Part shown: piece by piece, positions 35,182 through 45,119 of the stretch
Layout of the letters: every line of letters starts with the position of its first letter
How positions within the stretch are numbered: position 1 is the stretch's first letter
Assembly (NCBI RefSeq): GCF_012927205.1
Contig: NZ_JABBGC010000001.1
Location: 868,001-932,000, forward strand
From: Chitinophaga fulva
Lineage (GTDB): Bacteria; Bacteroidota; Bacteroidia; Chitinophagales; Chitinophagaceae
Reading direction: 5' to 3'
DNA: 64,000 nucleotides
Notes under the pieces: model-generated
What the model was told of the DNA's origin: nothing
Database searches by the model: none
The model's input: the letters and a program-made list of their open reading frames with translations, nothing else
Position numbers and translations under genes: made by a program

Positions 35182-36306
35182 ATGACAGAAAAAGAAAACA
35201 CCGTACAACATTACCTTAACCTGGCCAACCGCGCCGGCCGGGGCAAGTTCAAGATCTACATCGGCATGAGTGCTGGTGTAGGCAAGACCTACCGCATGCT
35301 CCAGGAAGCGCATGCCATGTTAAGGAACGGCATCAATATCCAGATTGGATATATAGAAACGCACGGGCGTACTGAAACACACGCCCTGCTGGAAGGCCTG
35401 CCTGCGATCCCCCGCAGGCAGGTTTTCTATAAAGGCAAGATGCTGGATGAGATGGACCTCAATACCATCCTGCTGCTGGCGCCGGAATGGGTGGTGGTGG
35501 ACGAACTGGCACACACCAATATCCCCGGTTCCAAAAACGAAAAACGCTGGCAGGACGTGATAGACCTGCTCAATGCAGGCATCAACGTTATTTCGGCCGT
35601 CAACATCCAGCATATAGAGAGCATCAACCTGGAGGTGAAAGCCATTACGGGCGTGGAAGTGAAGGAACGGGTGCCCGACAGTATGCTGCAAATGGCTGAT
35701 GAAGTGGTGAACATCGACCTCACGGCTGATGAGCTGATCACCCGGTTGAAAGAAGGTAAGATCTATGATCAGTCTAAAGTAGAAACTGCCTTGCGCAATT
35801 TCTTTCAGGCCGATAAAATCCTCCAGTTGCGGGAACTGGCGCTGAAAGAAGTGGCCACACAGGTGGAAAGAAAAGTGGAAACGGAAGTGCCGCGCAGCCA
35901 GCAGATGCGTCATGAATCTTTCCTGGCTTGTATTTCCACCAATGACGAAGTAGCCCGGAAGGTTATCCGGAAAACATCCCGCCTCGCGGCCTATTATCAT
36001 GCAGACTGGTATGTGCTCTATGTGCAGACACCGCGGGAAAGCGTTGAAAAAATACCATTGGCCGCACAGCGCCATTTGATCAACAATCTGAAACTGGCGA
36101 CAGAATTAGGCGCGGAAGTTGTGCAGGAACATGATGCGCGTATTTCCGATGCGATCATACGTGTAGCGGTGGATAAGCAGATCACCACTGTTTGTATCGG
36201 CAAACCGCATATCAGTTTGTTCCGGATCATTTTGCGGACCAACCTGTTTAACCAGCTGCTGAAAACACTTTCTTCCAACGATATAGATTTGATTATCCTG
36301 TCATGA
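35182..36306 (+). CDS. kdpD: KdpD sensor domain protein without kinase domain
   Basis: A 374-residue cytoplasmic protein that corresponds to the N-terminal third of KdpD. Residues 28-36 are GMSAGVGKT, a Walker A motif; GYIETHGRTETHALLEGL and VVVDELAHTN follow as in KdpD. The C-terminal part from about residue 250 is a universal-stress-like domain (ESFLACISTNDEVARK, YHADWYVLYVQTP). The membrane, GAF, histidine-kinase part of KdpD is missing, and a separate kinase starts by overlapping the stop by 4 bases. The sensor and kinase should act together. Confidence 0.88.
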   Translation: MTEKENTVQHYLNLANRAGRGKFKIYIGMSAGVGKTYRMLQEAHAMLRNGINIQIGYIETHGRTETHALLEGLPAIPRRQVFYKGKMLDEMDLNTILLLAPEWVVVDELAHTNIPGSKNEKRWQDVIDLLNAGINVISAVNIQHIESINLEVKAITGVEVKERVPDSMLQMADEVVNIDLTADELITRLKEGKIYDQSKVETALRNFFQADKILQLRELALKEVATQVERKVETEVPRSQQMRHESFLACISTNDEVARKVIRKTSRLAAYYHADWYVLYVQTPRESVEKIPLAAQRHLINNLKLATELGAEVVQEHDARISDAIIRVAVDKQITTVCIGKPHISLFRIILRTNLFNQLLKTLSSNDIDLIILS

Positions 36307-38012
36307 GTACACTGAGGCTAAAAACGAAGATTACTTTAGGGGTGTTGTTCCTCTACATTATGCTGCTGATAGTAAGTGTACTGGGATATTATTACCTGAA
36401 CCGGCTTACCGACAAAGCCAAGATCATCCTGAAAGACAACTATGAATCGTTGGAGTACGCCAAAAATATGCTGGTGGCGTTGGAAGACCTGCCTGTGCAC
36501 AGAGCACAGGCCTTGCAGCAGTTTGCCACTAACCTGAAACAGCAGCAGGCTAATGTGACCGAGCGCGGAGAGTACCTTGCCACAGCCAAAGTAGCTGCTT
36601 TATTTCAAACATTGCAGAAAGACAGCGTTGCCAACCCGGCAGATGTGGCGGCTATTAAGAATGGCATCTATACCATCATGGACCTCAACATGAATGCGAT
36701 CGTCGGGAAAAACGAGCTGGTAAAGCGCACCGCCGATAATGCCCTGTTGTACATCGCGATTATCAGTGGCGTGTGTTTTCTGTTAGGGTTCACCTTTGTC
36801 TATAATTTTCCTGGTTATATTGCCGACCCCATCAATGCGCTGACCGAAGCCATCAAAGGCATTTCCGATAAGCAATACAGCAAAAGATTGCATTTTAAGT
36901 CCAACGATGAGCTGGGTGAATTGGCCACCGCCTTCAATACCATGGCCCAGCGGCTGGATGAATATGAACACAGCAACCTTGCCCGTATAACCTTTGAAAA
37001 ACAACGCGCCGAAGCGGTGATCAGCAGCCTGAAAGATGCCACCATTGGCTTTGATACCCAGAATACCGTGCTTTTTGCCAATGCACAGGCGCTGCAATTG
37101 CTGAGTATTCCGGAAAAGGAACTGATAGGCCATTCGGCAGATGGGCTTGCGAAGCAGAATGACCTGCTGCGTTTCCTGATCAATCCACGTGAGAATGTGC
37201 CCCTGAAGATCGTAGTGGACGGCAAAGAATGTTTCTTTACGCAGGAAGTAGCTGATATCCGGCATGAAGATAATCGTATAGGTTATGTCGTTATCCTTAA
37301 AAATATCACTGCCTTTAAGGAGCAGGACCTCGCCAAAACCCATTTTATCGCAACTATCTCCCATGAATTAAAAACCCCGCTGGCATCTTCCGATTTCAGC
37401 CTCAAACTGCTGGAAGATGAACGTATCGGTCCTTTGAAGCCGGAACAGCGCGAGCTGCTGGAAAGCATGAAGCAGGACAATCAGCGGATGATCAAAATTG
37501 TGAGCGAGCTGTTGGACCTTTCACAGGTGGAGAGTGGTAACATCCAGTTGCAACCGCAGCCGGTCACGGCTTTAAATATTGTGCAGTATGCACTGGACAC
37601 GGTGCAAAAACAGGCGGCGCAGCGGGAGATCACCATCCGGCAGGACGTACCGGAAGTGCTGCCACGGGTGATGGCCGATGTGGAAAAAACCGCATGGGTA
37701 CTGGTAAATCTTTTGACCAATGCTATTCGTTATTCTACGCTGAAATCGGCCATAGACCTGAAGGTGGAGAATACAGGCACCAATATGTTGTCTTTTTCCG
37801 TGCAGGATTATGGGAAAGGGATACCGTTGGCTTTCCGTGACCGGATATTTGAACGTTTCTTTCAGGTGCCGGGAGTAAAGGGGCATAAAGGAAATGGCCT
37901 GGGACTGGCCATTTCCAAAGAGTTTATCGAAGCGCAGGGTGGTGTTATCGGTGTTTCCAGTGAAGAAGGCAAAGGCAGCCTGTTCTACTTCACGTTGCCG
38001 GTGGCACAGTAA
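36303..38012 (+). CDS. HAMP-PAS sensor histidine kinase, probable KdpD partner
   Basis: A 569-residue membrane kinase. It has two membrane helices (residues about 8-30 and 147-168) around a short periplasmic domain, HAMP, PAS and then HisKA with H354 in SHELKTPLASSDFSLKLL, and an ATPase domain with VLVNLLTNAIRYS, DYGKGIP and GNGLGLAISKEF. It starts inside the end of kdpD (ATGA overlap), so it is translationally coupled and likely phosphorylates a KdpE-like regulator. No such regulator is in this operon. Its stop is followed directly by the stop of the convergent hybrid kinase. Confidence 0.88.
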   Translation: MSTLRLKTKITLGVLFLYIMLLIVSVLGYYYLNRLTDKAKIILKDNYESLEYAKNMLVALEDLPVHRAQALQQFATNLKQQQANVTERGEYLATAKVAALFQTLQKDSVANPADVAAIKNGIYTIMDLNMNAIVGKNELVKRTADNALLYIAIISGVCFLLGFTFVYNFPGYIADPINALTEAIKGISDKQYSKRLHFKSNDELGELATAFNTMAQRLDEYEHSNLARITFEKQRAEAVISSLKDATIGFDTQNTVLFANAQALQLLSIPEKELIGHSADGLAKQNDLLRFLINPRENVPLKIVVDGKECFFTQEVADIRHEDNRIGYVVILKNITAFKEQDLAKTHFIATISHELKTPLASSDFSLKLLEDERIGPLKPEQRELLESMKQDNQRMIKIVSELLDLSQVESGNIQLQPQPVTALNIVQYALDTVQKQAAQREITIRQDVPEVLPRVMADVEKTAWVLVNLLTNAIRYSTLKSAIDLKVENTGTNMLSFSVQDYGKGIPLAFRDRIFERFFQVPGVKGHKGNGLGLAISKEFIEAQGGVIGVSSEEGKGSLFYFTLPVAQ

Positions 38013-41000
38013 TCACGGGCAGGTGGCGATATGTGCCTCAATATCGGGTTTGTAACGGTTAAATAATTCTTCTATCCTGGCGGCTTTGCGGGAGATCTCC
38101 TCGTAGTTGTTATCGAGCACCACTCCCCTGTTGATTTCATGCGCTAGTTGTACCGCTTCATGCATGGAAACGAATCCCAGGTTGCCTTTCAGTTGATGGG
38201 CGAGATTGCCGACTTCCGCCCAGTTTTTCTCCTCGATATATTGCCGCATTTGCGAGATGTAGGCGGGCATGGACAGTACCAGCTCTTCCAGCACAATTTT
38301 CACTTCATCCTCAGCCACCGCCGAGTGGATAAACTCGAAGCTGATAGCCGGTTTATCTTTCGGTCCCGGATTGGACGGCGGTGGGGTGCTTCCGCTCGAG
38401 CCGGCTGGTGTAGACAGTTGTTGAGCAGGATCGGGTCGGTTTTCCGGTTGTGGTCCCTGGTCGTTGCCGTTGTTGGTGGAAGCCTGAATTTTCCGGAACA
38501 GGTCATCTTTCTCAAAAGGCTTGGACACATAGTCATTCATTCCGGCCTGCAGGCAACGTTCCCTTTCGCCGTCCAGTGCTGACGCGGTAAGGGCAATAAT
38601 GCTGGTATTGATACCATTGTTACGGATAGCACGGGTGGTTTCATAACCATCCATGCCCGGCATTTGTAGGTCCATAATGATACAATTATAGGATTTGGTA
38701 CTTAATATTTCGAGAGCAGCCATGCCGCTGTCAGCAACGTCGATGCGTGAACATCCGCCTTTCTTCAGCGTGTAATAGGCAACCTGCTGATTGATACGGT
38801 TATCTTCCACGATGAGGACAGACAGTCCCTTGAGCGGTTGCGCCGGTGGCTGTGTCAATGGCTGACCAGGCAGCTGTGGCCGTGGAAAAGGATTTTTAGT
38901 GAAAGGTAATTCAAAGTAAAATATGGAGCCTGTGTCGGGGCTACTCTCCACTTTGAGGGTACCGTTTTGCAGGTCTATCAGGTGTTTGCAGATGGTGAGC
39001 CCCAGCCCGGTACCGCCAAAATCGCGACTGTTGCCCTTATGGCTCTGCGAGAAGCTTTCAAAGATCACGTCCAGCTTGTCAGCAGGGATACCAATGCCGG
39101 TATCTTTTACTTCAAAGCCTATCCGGACGCCGGAATTGTTTTTATCGGCCAATACCAGTGTAACCGTTACCGTTACATAACCTTTGGGCGTGAATTTGAT
39201 CGCATTTTCGATCAGGTTGGTAAGGATCTGGCGGAGCCTTACTGCGTCGCCCAATAGTTCCACCGGCATATTTTCCGCGGTACGGATATTGAAGACCAGT
39301 CCTTTTTCCCGGGCTTGCAGCTGTAGCGGGAAAAAGGTGCTGTTGATAACTTCCCGAAGGTTGAACGGTTCGCTGACCACTTCCAGTTTACCTGCTTTTA
39401 TTTTAGAGAAATCGAGTATTTCATTGATGATGACCAGCAGGTTTTCGGCGGAGCGCCGGATGGCTGTTACATATTCCTGTTGAATGGGAGAAAGGCCTTT
39501 TTCCTGTAGCAGGAGTTGTGTCATGCCAACGATACCGTTCATGGGCGTACGTATTTCATGGCTCATATTGGCGAGGAAGGTTTCCTGGCTTTTCTGGGCC
39601 TCTACCGCTTTTTCGCGGGCTTCTTTTTCCTGTTCGAGGTAAAGCGTTTTCTCCGTCAGGTCGGTACCGATGCAGCAGATGCCGATCATTTCGTGGCTGG
39701 CATTGCGGAGAGGGAACATCGTCAGGAGGAAATGGTATGTTTTACCATCTATGGTAAGTGTTTCTTCTGTTTTTTCCCTGGCACCGGTTTCCATCACTTT
39801 GCGGCCCATACCGGCATACCGTTCTACCCAGGGGTAGTGGAGGTCCGCATCTGTTTTCCCGACAATGTCTTCTTTGGTGACACCCATCACTTCCATGAAG
39901 CGGTTATTGACCAGCAGATAGTTGCCGGGCATATCCTTTACGAACATCATGGAAGGCATATTGTCCAGAATGGCCTCCAGTCTTTTCTGGAGATACTGAA
40001 GATGTTGTTCTTTACGGTATTCGTGGTCAATGTTCCGGACGATGCATTCAAATTCTTTTCGGCCGTTTTCACCGGTGATGAGATAAGCCAGTTGTTCCAC
40101 CCATTTTTTCTCGCCGGTGCGGGTAGTGATTTCAAAGCGGAGCGACGAGTAGTCGTCACCGTTTTCCAGTTGCTGCAGGTAAAAAGTCTTCAGCCGTTCA
40201 AATTCTTTGTCATCCAGCAACAGGGAGTAATGTTTGCCAATAAGGGCGGTATTGGGATAGCCGGTCAGTTCTTCTGCCCGTGGGCTGACGTAGGTGAAGA
40301 AACCGTGTTTCGTGGATTGGTAGATGATAGGTTCCGCTTCTTCCACGAGACGTTTGAAAGTCTGTTCGCTTTTGAGCAGCTGGTTGCCCCAGTCTTTTAT
40401 TTTTACCGACAGTCTGAATATAAAGCGGACCTCTCCGATCAGGAGGATGATCATGAAGACACTAAGGCCCAGTGTCACCCATAATGACCAGGAGGTATAA
40501 GAAGAATCTTTACGGATGCGTTGAAGCAGTTCCTGTTGTTCCGTATCAATATAGGTGTTGATCAGGTTCCGGAGACTGGCGGTCTGGGCGGAGAAGATGG
40601 GGCCAAGGATTATTTCCCCGGCTTTACCCGGATCGGTGTCGGCGGTGGAGATGATCTGTTGTTTGGTATGGCGGCGTTGAAGCAGTAATTGTTGTATGGC
40701 CTGGAGGTGATCTTGTTGGGTGGTGGTGTTGTGGGTACTACCGGACAGGCGTTGGAGTGCTTGCTGGAGGCTGTCCTGCAGCCGTGCTTCCGGAGGGATA
40801 AGGCGACGGTTGCTAAGCAGAAAGTCTTTGATGCCGGCGGTACTTCTTTGGTCTAATATGGAGATGGCCTTGGCTTGGTTAGTGGTTATCTGGCTCGTCC
40901 TGATCCAGTCGGCGGCAGCGTTGGTCCTTTTTCGTACCATCACGGCATAAAATATGAAGCCGCTAAGTACCATGAGTACGGCTATCACGAGGGTTATGAC

Positions 41001-41021
41001 GGTGAGGGTTATATTTCTCAT
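38013..41021 (-). CDS. Hybrid histidine kinase with PAS, receiver and HPt domains
   Basis: A 1002-residue membrane kinase. Order: membrane helix, an approximately 150-residue periplasmic region (CHASE3-like), second helix, two PAS domains, HisKA with H488 in NMSHEIRTPMNG, ATPase (DTGIGIPADK, FGGTGLGLTICK), receiver with D784 in IIMDLQMPGMDG, and an HPt domain with H942 in NLAHQLKGNLG. Phosphate can therefore pass H to D to H within the protein. No response regulator is adjacent. Its stop touches that of the convergent kinase gene. The signal sensed is unknown. Confidence 0.9.
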   Translation of the reverse strand: MRNITLTVITLVIAVLMVLSGFIFYAVMVRKRTNAAADWIRTSQITTNQAKAISILDQRSTAGIKDFLLSNRRLIPPEARLQDSLQQALQRLSGSTHNTTTQQDHLQAIQQLLLQRRHTKQQIISTADTDPGKAGEIILGPIFSAQTASLRNLINTYIDTEQQELLQRIRKDSSYTSWSLWVTLGLSVFMIILLIGEVRFIFRLSVKIKDWGNQLLKSEQTFKRLVEEAEPIIYQSTKHGFFTYVSPRAEELTGYPNTALIGKHYSLLLDDKEFERLKTFYLQQLENGDDYSSLRFEITTRTGEKKWVEQLAYLITGENGRKEFECIVRNIDHEYRKEQHLQYLQKRLEAILDNMPSMMFVKDMPGNYLLVNNRFMEVMGVTKEDIVGKTDADLHYPWVERYAGMGRKVMETGAREKTEETLTIDGKTYHFLLTMFPLRNASHEMIGICCIGTDLTEKTLYLEQEKEAREKAVEAQKSQETFLANMSHEIRTPMNGIVGMTQLLLQEKGLSPIQQEYVTAIRRSAENLLVIINEILDFSKIKAGKLEVVSEPFNLREVINSTFFPLQLQAREKGLVFNIRTAENMPVELLGDAVRLRQILTNLIENAIKFTPKGYVTVTVTLVLADKNNSGVRIGFEVKDTGIGIPADKLDVIFESFSQSHKGNSRDFGGTGLGLTICKHLIDLQNGTLKVESSPDTGSIFYFELPFTKNPFPRPQLPGQPLTQPPAQPLKGLSVLIVEDNRINQQVAYYTLKKGGCSRIDVADSGMAALEILSTKSYNCIIMDLQMPGMDGYETTRAIRNNGINTSIIALTASALDGERERCLQAGMNDYVSKPFEKDDLFRKIQASTNNGNDQGPQPENRPDPAQQLSTPAGSSGSTPPPSNPGPKDKPAISFEFIHSAVAEDEVKIVLEELVLSMPAYISQMRQYIEEKNWAEVGNLAHQLKGNLGFVSMHEAVQLAHEINRGVVLDNNYEEISRKAARIEELFNRYKPDIEAHIATCP

Positions 41022-41254
41022 CAGGCTTTTGGTTTCACAGACTAGTTAGCTGTTTTGGCCGGGGTAGTTTCCCCGTTGGAGGATTCATTCCTGAAATTTA
41101 GCTAAAAAAATGCATTATTGTTGTTCATCTTGTTCATTTGTTGGAAGTGGTACATGTAAAGAATATGAGTTATCAATATGACTTTTTATGTAACTTTCGC
41201 GCCGAAAAGGAGGTGTTTGGGGATATTTAACCAATTCTTTTACAATCATTCCAA

Positions 41255-41262
41255 TATATTTG
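41255..41262 (+). promoter_or_regulatory. -7 box for the beta-barrel gene
   Basis: TATATTTG, a consensus match 35 bases before the ATG; the -33 element is unclear. Confidence 0.5.
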
Positions 41263-41297
41263 CCTAATATTCTTTTTCCTAAGTATTAAAATAATTT

Positions 41298-41999
41298 ATG
41301 AAAAAAATAATTTTTACCCTTGGCCTGATAGCTGTAGCTGTGGGTGTATTTGCACAGGAAGGCGGTTCTCCCATGAACAAGGCAGTTAACAGGGCTACCC
41401 ATTCCCGGGATTTTCTGATGATTCAGTTGTCCTATGATGGTTGGGCTGGAGCGCCTGATAGCATCAAGACGGGTTTCAACAGGGGCTTTAATATCGCACT
41501 GATGTACGATTTCCCGTTCAAGAAGTCGCCCCTGAGTGTGGCGGCTGGTTTGGGTATCAGCACCAGCGGGGTATATCTGAAAGATCACACTTTTGACATC
41601 TCCGGGAAAGTGAGCCCAGATAAGGCTTCCTTCCCTGCCAGCAATGCATATAAAAAATACAAGGTAGCCACTACTTACCTGGAAATTCCTATTGAGATAC
41701 GCTATCGCAGCGTGCCGGACAACGCCAACAAAGGCTTTAAAGCCGCACTGGGCGTAAAGGTGGGCACACTGGTAAATGCACATACCAAAGGCCGCAACAC
41801 TGGTGCTAACGGTTCCAAAAACTGGGATAAAGACATCAACAAGGGCTTTTTCAACCCATGGCGTTTTTCTGCCACTGCCCGTGTAGGTTATGGCAACTTC
41901 GCCCTGTTTGGCGCCTATTCCCTGAATCCGATGCTGAAAGACAACAGCGATCTGGATATCAGACCTTATCAGATTGGTATCTGCCTGAGCGGACTGTAA
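41298..41999 (+). CDS. PorT-like outer-membrane beta-barrel protein
   Basis: A 233-residue exported protein with signal peptide MKKIIFTLGLIAVAVGVFAQ. Strands such as RDFLMIQLSYDGW, GFNIALMYDFPFKKSPLSVA and VATTYLEIPIEIRYRS fit an eight-stranded barrel, with YQIGICLSGL as the last strand. Such barrels in Bacteroidota are often porins or assembly helpers. It is a single-gene transcript with its own -7 box and a strong terminator. Confidence 0.75.
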   Translation: MKKIIFTLGLIAVAVGVFAQEGGSPMNKAVNRATHSRDFLMIQLSYDGWAGAPDSIKTGFNRGFNIALMYDFPFKKSPLSVAAGLGISTSGVYLKDHTFDISGKVSPDKASFPASNAYKKYKVATTYLEIPIEIRYRSVPDNANKGFKAALGVKVGTLVNAHTKGRNTGANGSKNWDKDINKGFFNPWRFSATARVGYGNFALFGAYSLNPMLKDNSDLDIRPYQIGICLSGL

Positions 42000-42021
42000 T
42001 CGTCCACAGGTTTAAAAATAT

Positions 42022-42057
42022 AACGGCCATGGTTGTATCAAACCATGGCCGTTTTTT
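42022..42057. terminator. Strong terminator between convergent genes
   Basis: AACGGCCATGGTT (42022-42034) and AACCATGGCCGTT (42041-42053) form a perfect 13-bp stem followed by a T run. It serves the barrel gene and may act on the enoyl-CoA hydratase too. Confidence 0.9.
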
Positions 42058-42076
42058 ATTTCTTATTGTTTTGGTA

Positions 42077-42856
42077 TCAGTTGCCGGTGAATGCCGGTTT
42101 TCTTTTTTCGAGGAAAGCGTTGGTGCCTTCGCTGTAGTCAGAGGAGTTGCCGGCAATTTCCTGGCAGTAGGCTTCGTATTCGAGCGTAGCGTCCAGTGAT
42201 TCCGTCATTCCTTTGGTGAGCATTTTTTTCATCAGCGCGATGGCTTTGGTGGGGGCGGCAGCGTAGTAGGCCGCTTCGGCTTCTACGGCGGCGTCGAGCG
42301 CATCGGCCGGTACCACTTTGTTGATCAGTCCCATTTGCAGGGCTTCCGCGGCAGTGACTTTGGAGGCTTTGGTGGCCAGTTCAAAAGCGCGGTGGTAGCC
42401 TACGGTGCGTGGCAGGAAGTAAGAAGAGCCGGAATCCAGTACCAGCGCGATATTCACAAATATTTCGATCATCGTGGCGGCTTCGCTGGCGATGATCATA
42501 TCGCAGGCCAGTGCGAGGGAGCATCCGGCGCCGGCGGCCACACCATTGAGTTTGCAGATGACCGGCTTGGGCATGTTGCGGATAGCGCGGATAATGGGAT
42601 TGTAACGTTTGTGCAGCGATTCGCTCAGGTTGCGTTTGCCCGTTTCGGTTGATGCTTTGAGGTCTTGCCCGCTGCTAAAGGCTTTGCCTGCCCCTGTCAG
42701 TACCACTACCCTTACCGCAGGGTCTCTCTCTGCCTGTTTCAGGGCATCCTGTAGTTCATAACTGAGCGGATCATTGAATGCGTTGTAAACATCCGGGCGG
42801 TTGAGCGTGATAGTGGCCACGCCGTTGGTGGTTTCCAGTAACAGGGAGGTGAACAT
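42077..42856 (-). CDS. Enoyl-CoA hydratase/isomerase family protein
   Basis: Cytoplasmic crotonase-fold enzyme of 259 residues, from the ATG at 42856. A start 8 codons earlier is possible. Landmarks are TITLNRPDVYNAFNDPLSYE, VLTGAGKAFSSGQDLKAS, and CKLNGVAAGAGCSLALACDM with the oxyanion-hole glycines. The C-terminal helix region matches the PaaG-like branch. It likely acts on a CoA thioester of fatty or aromatic acid breakdown; the substrate is not certain. It is 55 bases after the S9 peptidase gene, in the same direction. Confidence 0.85.
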   Translation of the reverse strand: MFTSLLLETTNGVATITLNRPDVYNAFNDPLSYELQDALKQAERDPAVRVVVLTGAGKAFSSGQDLKASTETGKRNLSESLHKRYNPIIRAIRNMPKPVICKLNGVAAGAGCSLALACDMIIASEAATMIEIFVNIALVLDSGSSYFLPRTVGYHRAFELATKASKVTAAEALQMGLINKVVPADALDAAVEAEAAYYAAAPTKAIALMKKMLTKGMTESLDATLEYEAYCQEIAGNSSDYSEGTNAFLEKRKPAFTGN

Positions 42857-42911
42857 ATGGGGAGGGTTTAAAGCCGGCATTGCAGTTGGTGCTGCAATGC
42901 CGGTATGATGA

Positions 42912-44939
42912 TTAAAGTGTTTCTTTCAGCCAGTTGAAGAATTCACGTTGCCATACGATGGCGTTCTGGGGTTTCAGCACCCAGTGGTTTTCTTCCGGGA
43001 AATACAGCAGTTTGCTTTTGATGCCTTTCAGCTGTGCGAGCTGGAAGGCTTGCAGGCCCTGCTCAATGGGCACGCGGAAGTCGATACCACCCTGGATGAT
43101 CAGGATAGGCGTGTTCCATTTGTTGGCATGTTCGCTGGGGTTGAAATCCTTGTATGTTTTTGCATTGGCGGGGTCCCAGTAAGCGCCGATGTCCCAGTTG
43201 GCGAACCACAGCTCTTCGGTAGTACCGTACCAGCTTTTCAGGTCAAACAGGCCATCGTGGGCGATGAAGGTTTTGAAGCGGTTTTCGTGTACGCCTGCCA
43301 GCATGTATACGGAGTAGCCGCCGTAGCTGGCGCCGATAGCGCCGAGGCGTTTTTTGTCCACATAACTTTCCTTGCTCACATCATCGATGGCGCTCAGGTA
43401 GTCGCGGATCGGTTGTCCGCCCCAGTCTTTGCTGATAGAGGCGTTCCATTCCACACCGTGGCCTGGCATCCCCCTTCTGTTGGGCGCTACCACGATATAA
43501 CCCTGTGAAGCGATCAGCTGGAAGTTCCAGCGGAAGGAGTAGAACTGGGAAAGGGCCGACTGCGGGCCGCCCTGGCAATACAACAGGGTCGGGTATTTTT
43601 TAGCAGGATCGAAGTCCGGCGGGAAGATCACCCATGCCAGCATCTCTTTGCCGTCGGTGGTTTTTACCCAGCGTTTTTCCACTTTGCATGCGCCTATTTT
43701 ATCGTAGGTGCCTTTGTTGATGTTGGTGAGCTGTTGCAGGGTACCTTTCTGGAGGTCTACGGTAAATAGCTCTGCTGCGTGGTTCATGTCTGTGCGGGAC
43801 ACCACCATGGTGTTGCCGGACTGTGCCACCATGCCGTTGACATCGAAATCCCCGGCGGTGATTTGGCGTATATGCTTGTCCGTTGTTTGTGCCGGATCTT
43901 TTTGCAGGGCTATTTCCAGCAGTTGTTCTGTGCCTTTGATGACGGCGAGGAAAAAGACTTTTTTGCCATCGTTGCTGAAGCGTACCGCGGAGGCGGTGCC
44001 ATCCCAGTTTTGAGTGAGGTTGGTTTTGGCGCCGGTAGTGCGGTTCAGGAGGATGACATCATTTTTGTCTGCTTCAAAACCATCATGGGCCATGCTGAGC
44101 CAGGTGAGGTATTTACCATCCTGACTGAAGGCGGGGGCCATGTCATAGCCCATCATGCCTTCGGAGAGGTTGCGGGTGGCCCTGGTAGTGAGGTTGTACT
44201 CGTAGATATCTGTATTGGTGCTGATGGCGTAGTCTTTACCATATTTTTTCTTGCACACATACAGGATGCTTTGGCCATCGGGGCTCCAGATGAGGTCTTC
44301 GGCTCCGCCATGAGGCATCTGGGGGCAGTCGTGTGGTTCGTCTGCCATAATATCTACCGGAGTACCTATCTCCCCATTGTTATAGGTAGCATAAAATACG
44401 TGGGAGAAGTTACCATCTTCCCAGGTGTCCCAGTGACGGTAGTTCAGGTTATCGTAAATCTGTACGTTAGATTTCGGGAGGTCGGCGTAGTGGTCCACAC
44501 CGGAAATTTTTTTCACTTTCACCTCTTTGGTAAACATAATGTGTTTGCCATCGGGGGAAATTTTGATGTTTTGCATTTCACCGGTCCCGTTAGTTTTCTG
44601 TACGGCGTTGGAGCCGTCAGCATTCATTTCCCACCATTGGCCTTTGAGGGAGTAGCCAATTTTGCCGCCGGGGAATACGGCCACATCGCCTTCTCCGCCG
44701 GGTGTCTGGGTCAATTGTCTGGGTGCGCCGCCTGTCAGCGGGATGGCATAGAGGTTTCTTTCACTCTTGTTGTCGGCCAGGCTGGGCTGTGACACGCTGA
44801 AGATAACGGTCTTCCCGTCGGTGCTGATAGCCTCTCCGCTGACTCTACCGAGTTGCCATAGCAATTCGGGCGTCATTTTGTCCTGGGCTGTCGCCATAGT
44901 TGAAATTAATAGTCCTGTCAGTAAAAATGGTTTATACAT
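42912..44939 (-). CDS. Secreted S9-family prolyl oligopeptidase-like peptidase
   Basis: A 675-residue exported serine peptidase with signal peptide MYKPFLLTGLLISTMATAQ. The first about 430 residues are a beta-propeller (for example DEPHDCPQMPHGGAEDLIWS and SEGMMGYDMAPAFSQDGKYL). The catalytic domain has GAIGASYGGYS with the nucleophile serine, IQGGIDFRVP with the aspartate and PEENHWVLK with the histidine. It probably cleaves short peptides after particular residues in the periplasm. The start is after an overlap with an upstream frame. Confidence 0.9.
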   Translation of the reverse strand: MYKPFLLTGLLISTMATAQDKMTPELLWQLGRVSGEAISTDGKTVIFSVSQPSLADNKSERNLYAIPLTGGAPRQLTQTPGGEGDVAVFPGGKIGYSLKGQWWEMNADGSNAVQKTNGTGEMQNIKISPDGKHIMFTKEVKVKKISGVDHYADLPKSNVQIYDNLNYRHWDTWEDGNFSHVFYATYNNGEIGTPVDIMADEPHDCPQMPHGGAEDLIWSPDGQSILYVCKKKYGKDYAISTNTDIYEYNLTTRATRNLSEGMMGYDMAPAFSQDGKYLTWLSMAHDGFEADKNDVILLNRTTGAKTNLTQNWDGTASAVRFSNDGKKVFFLAVIKGTEQLLEIALQKDPAQTTDKHIRQITAGDFDVNGMVAQSGNTMVVSRTDMNHAAELFTVDLQKGTLQQLTNINKGTYDKIGACKVEKRWVKTTDGKEMLAWVIFPPDFDPAKKYPTLLYCQGGPQSALSQFYSFRWNFQLIASQGYIVVAPNRRGMPGHGVEWNASISKDWGGQPIRDYLSAIDDVSKESYVDKKRLGAIGASYGGYSVYMLAGVHENRFKTFIAHDGLFDLKSWYGTTEELWFANWDIGAYWDPANAKTYKDFNPSEHANKWNTPILIIQGGIDFRVPIEQGLQAFQLAQLKGIKSKLLYFPEENHWVLKPQNAIVWQREFFNWLKETL

Positions 44940-45092
44940 GATCTGCAAGATGTTTTGGATCACCTAAATGTAGGAAACTACCTGCTGATTCTGCTGGTTT
45001 GGGACGTTTTTCTGATGAACAGGATAATATCCGGTCATCTTCATATAAGAGAAAAAACAATCTATCGGCAGTATCAACTGATTAAAAACAAG

Positions 45093-45100
45093 TATTTTTG
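45093..45100 (+). promoter_or_regulatory. -7 box within the nominal hflX frame
   Basis: TATTTTTG matches TAnnTTTG and ends 20 bases before the TTG at 45120. It lies inside the open frame that begins at 44955, which argues against that upstream start. Confidence 0.5.
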
Positions 45101-45119
45101 CAGCAAATTTTTAAGCACT

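Noticed and set aside
36783..37364. 193-codon open frame on the minus strand under the histidine kinase
   Set aside because: Antisense to HAMP and PAS regions; no supporting features.
44955..45119. Upstream part of the HflX frame
   Set aside because: Contains a -7 box and lies outside the family's N-terminus.
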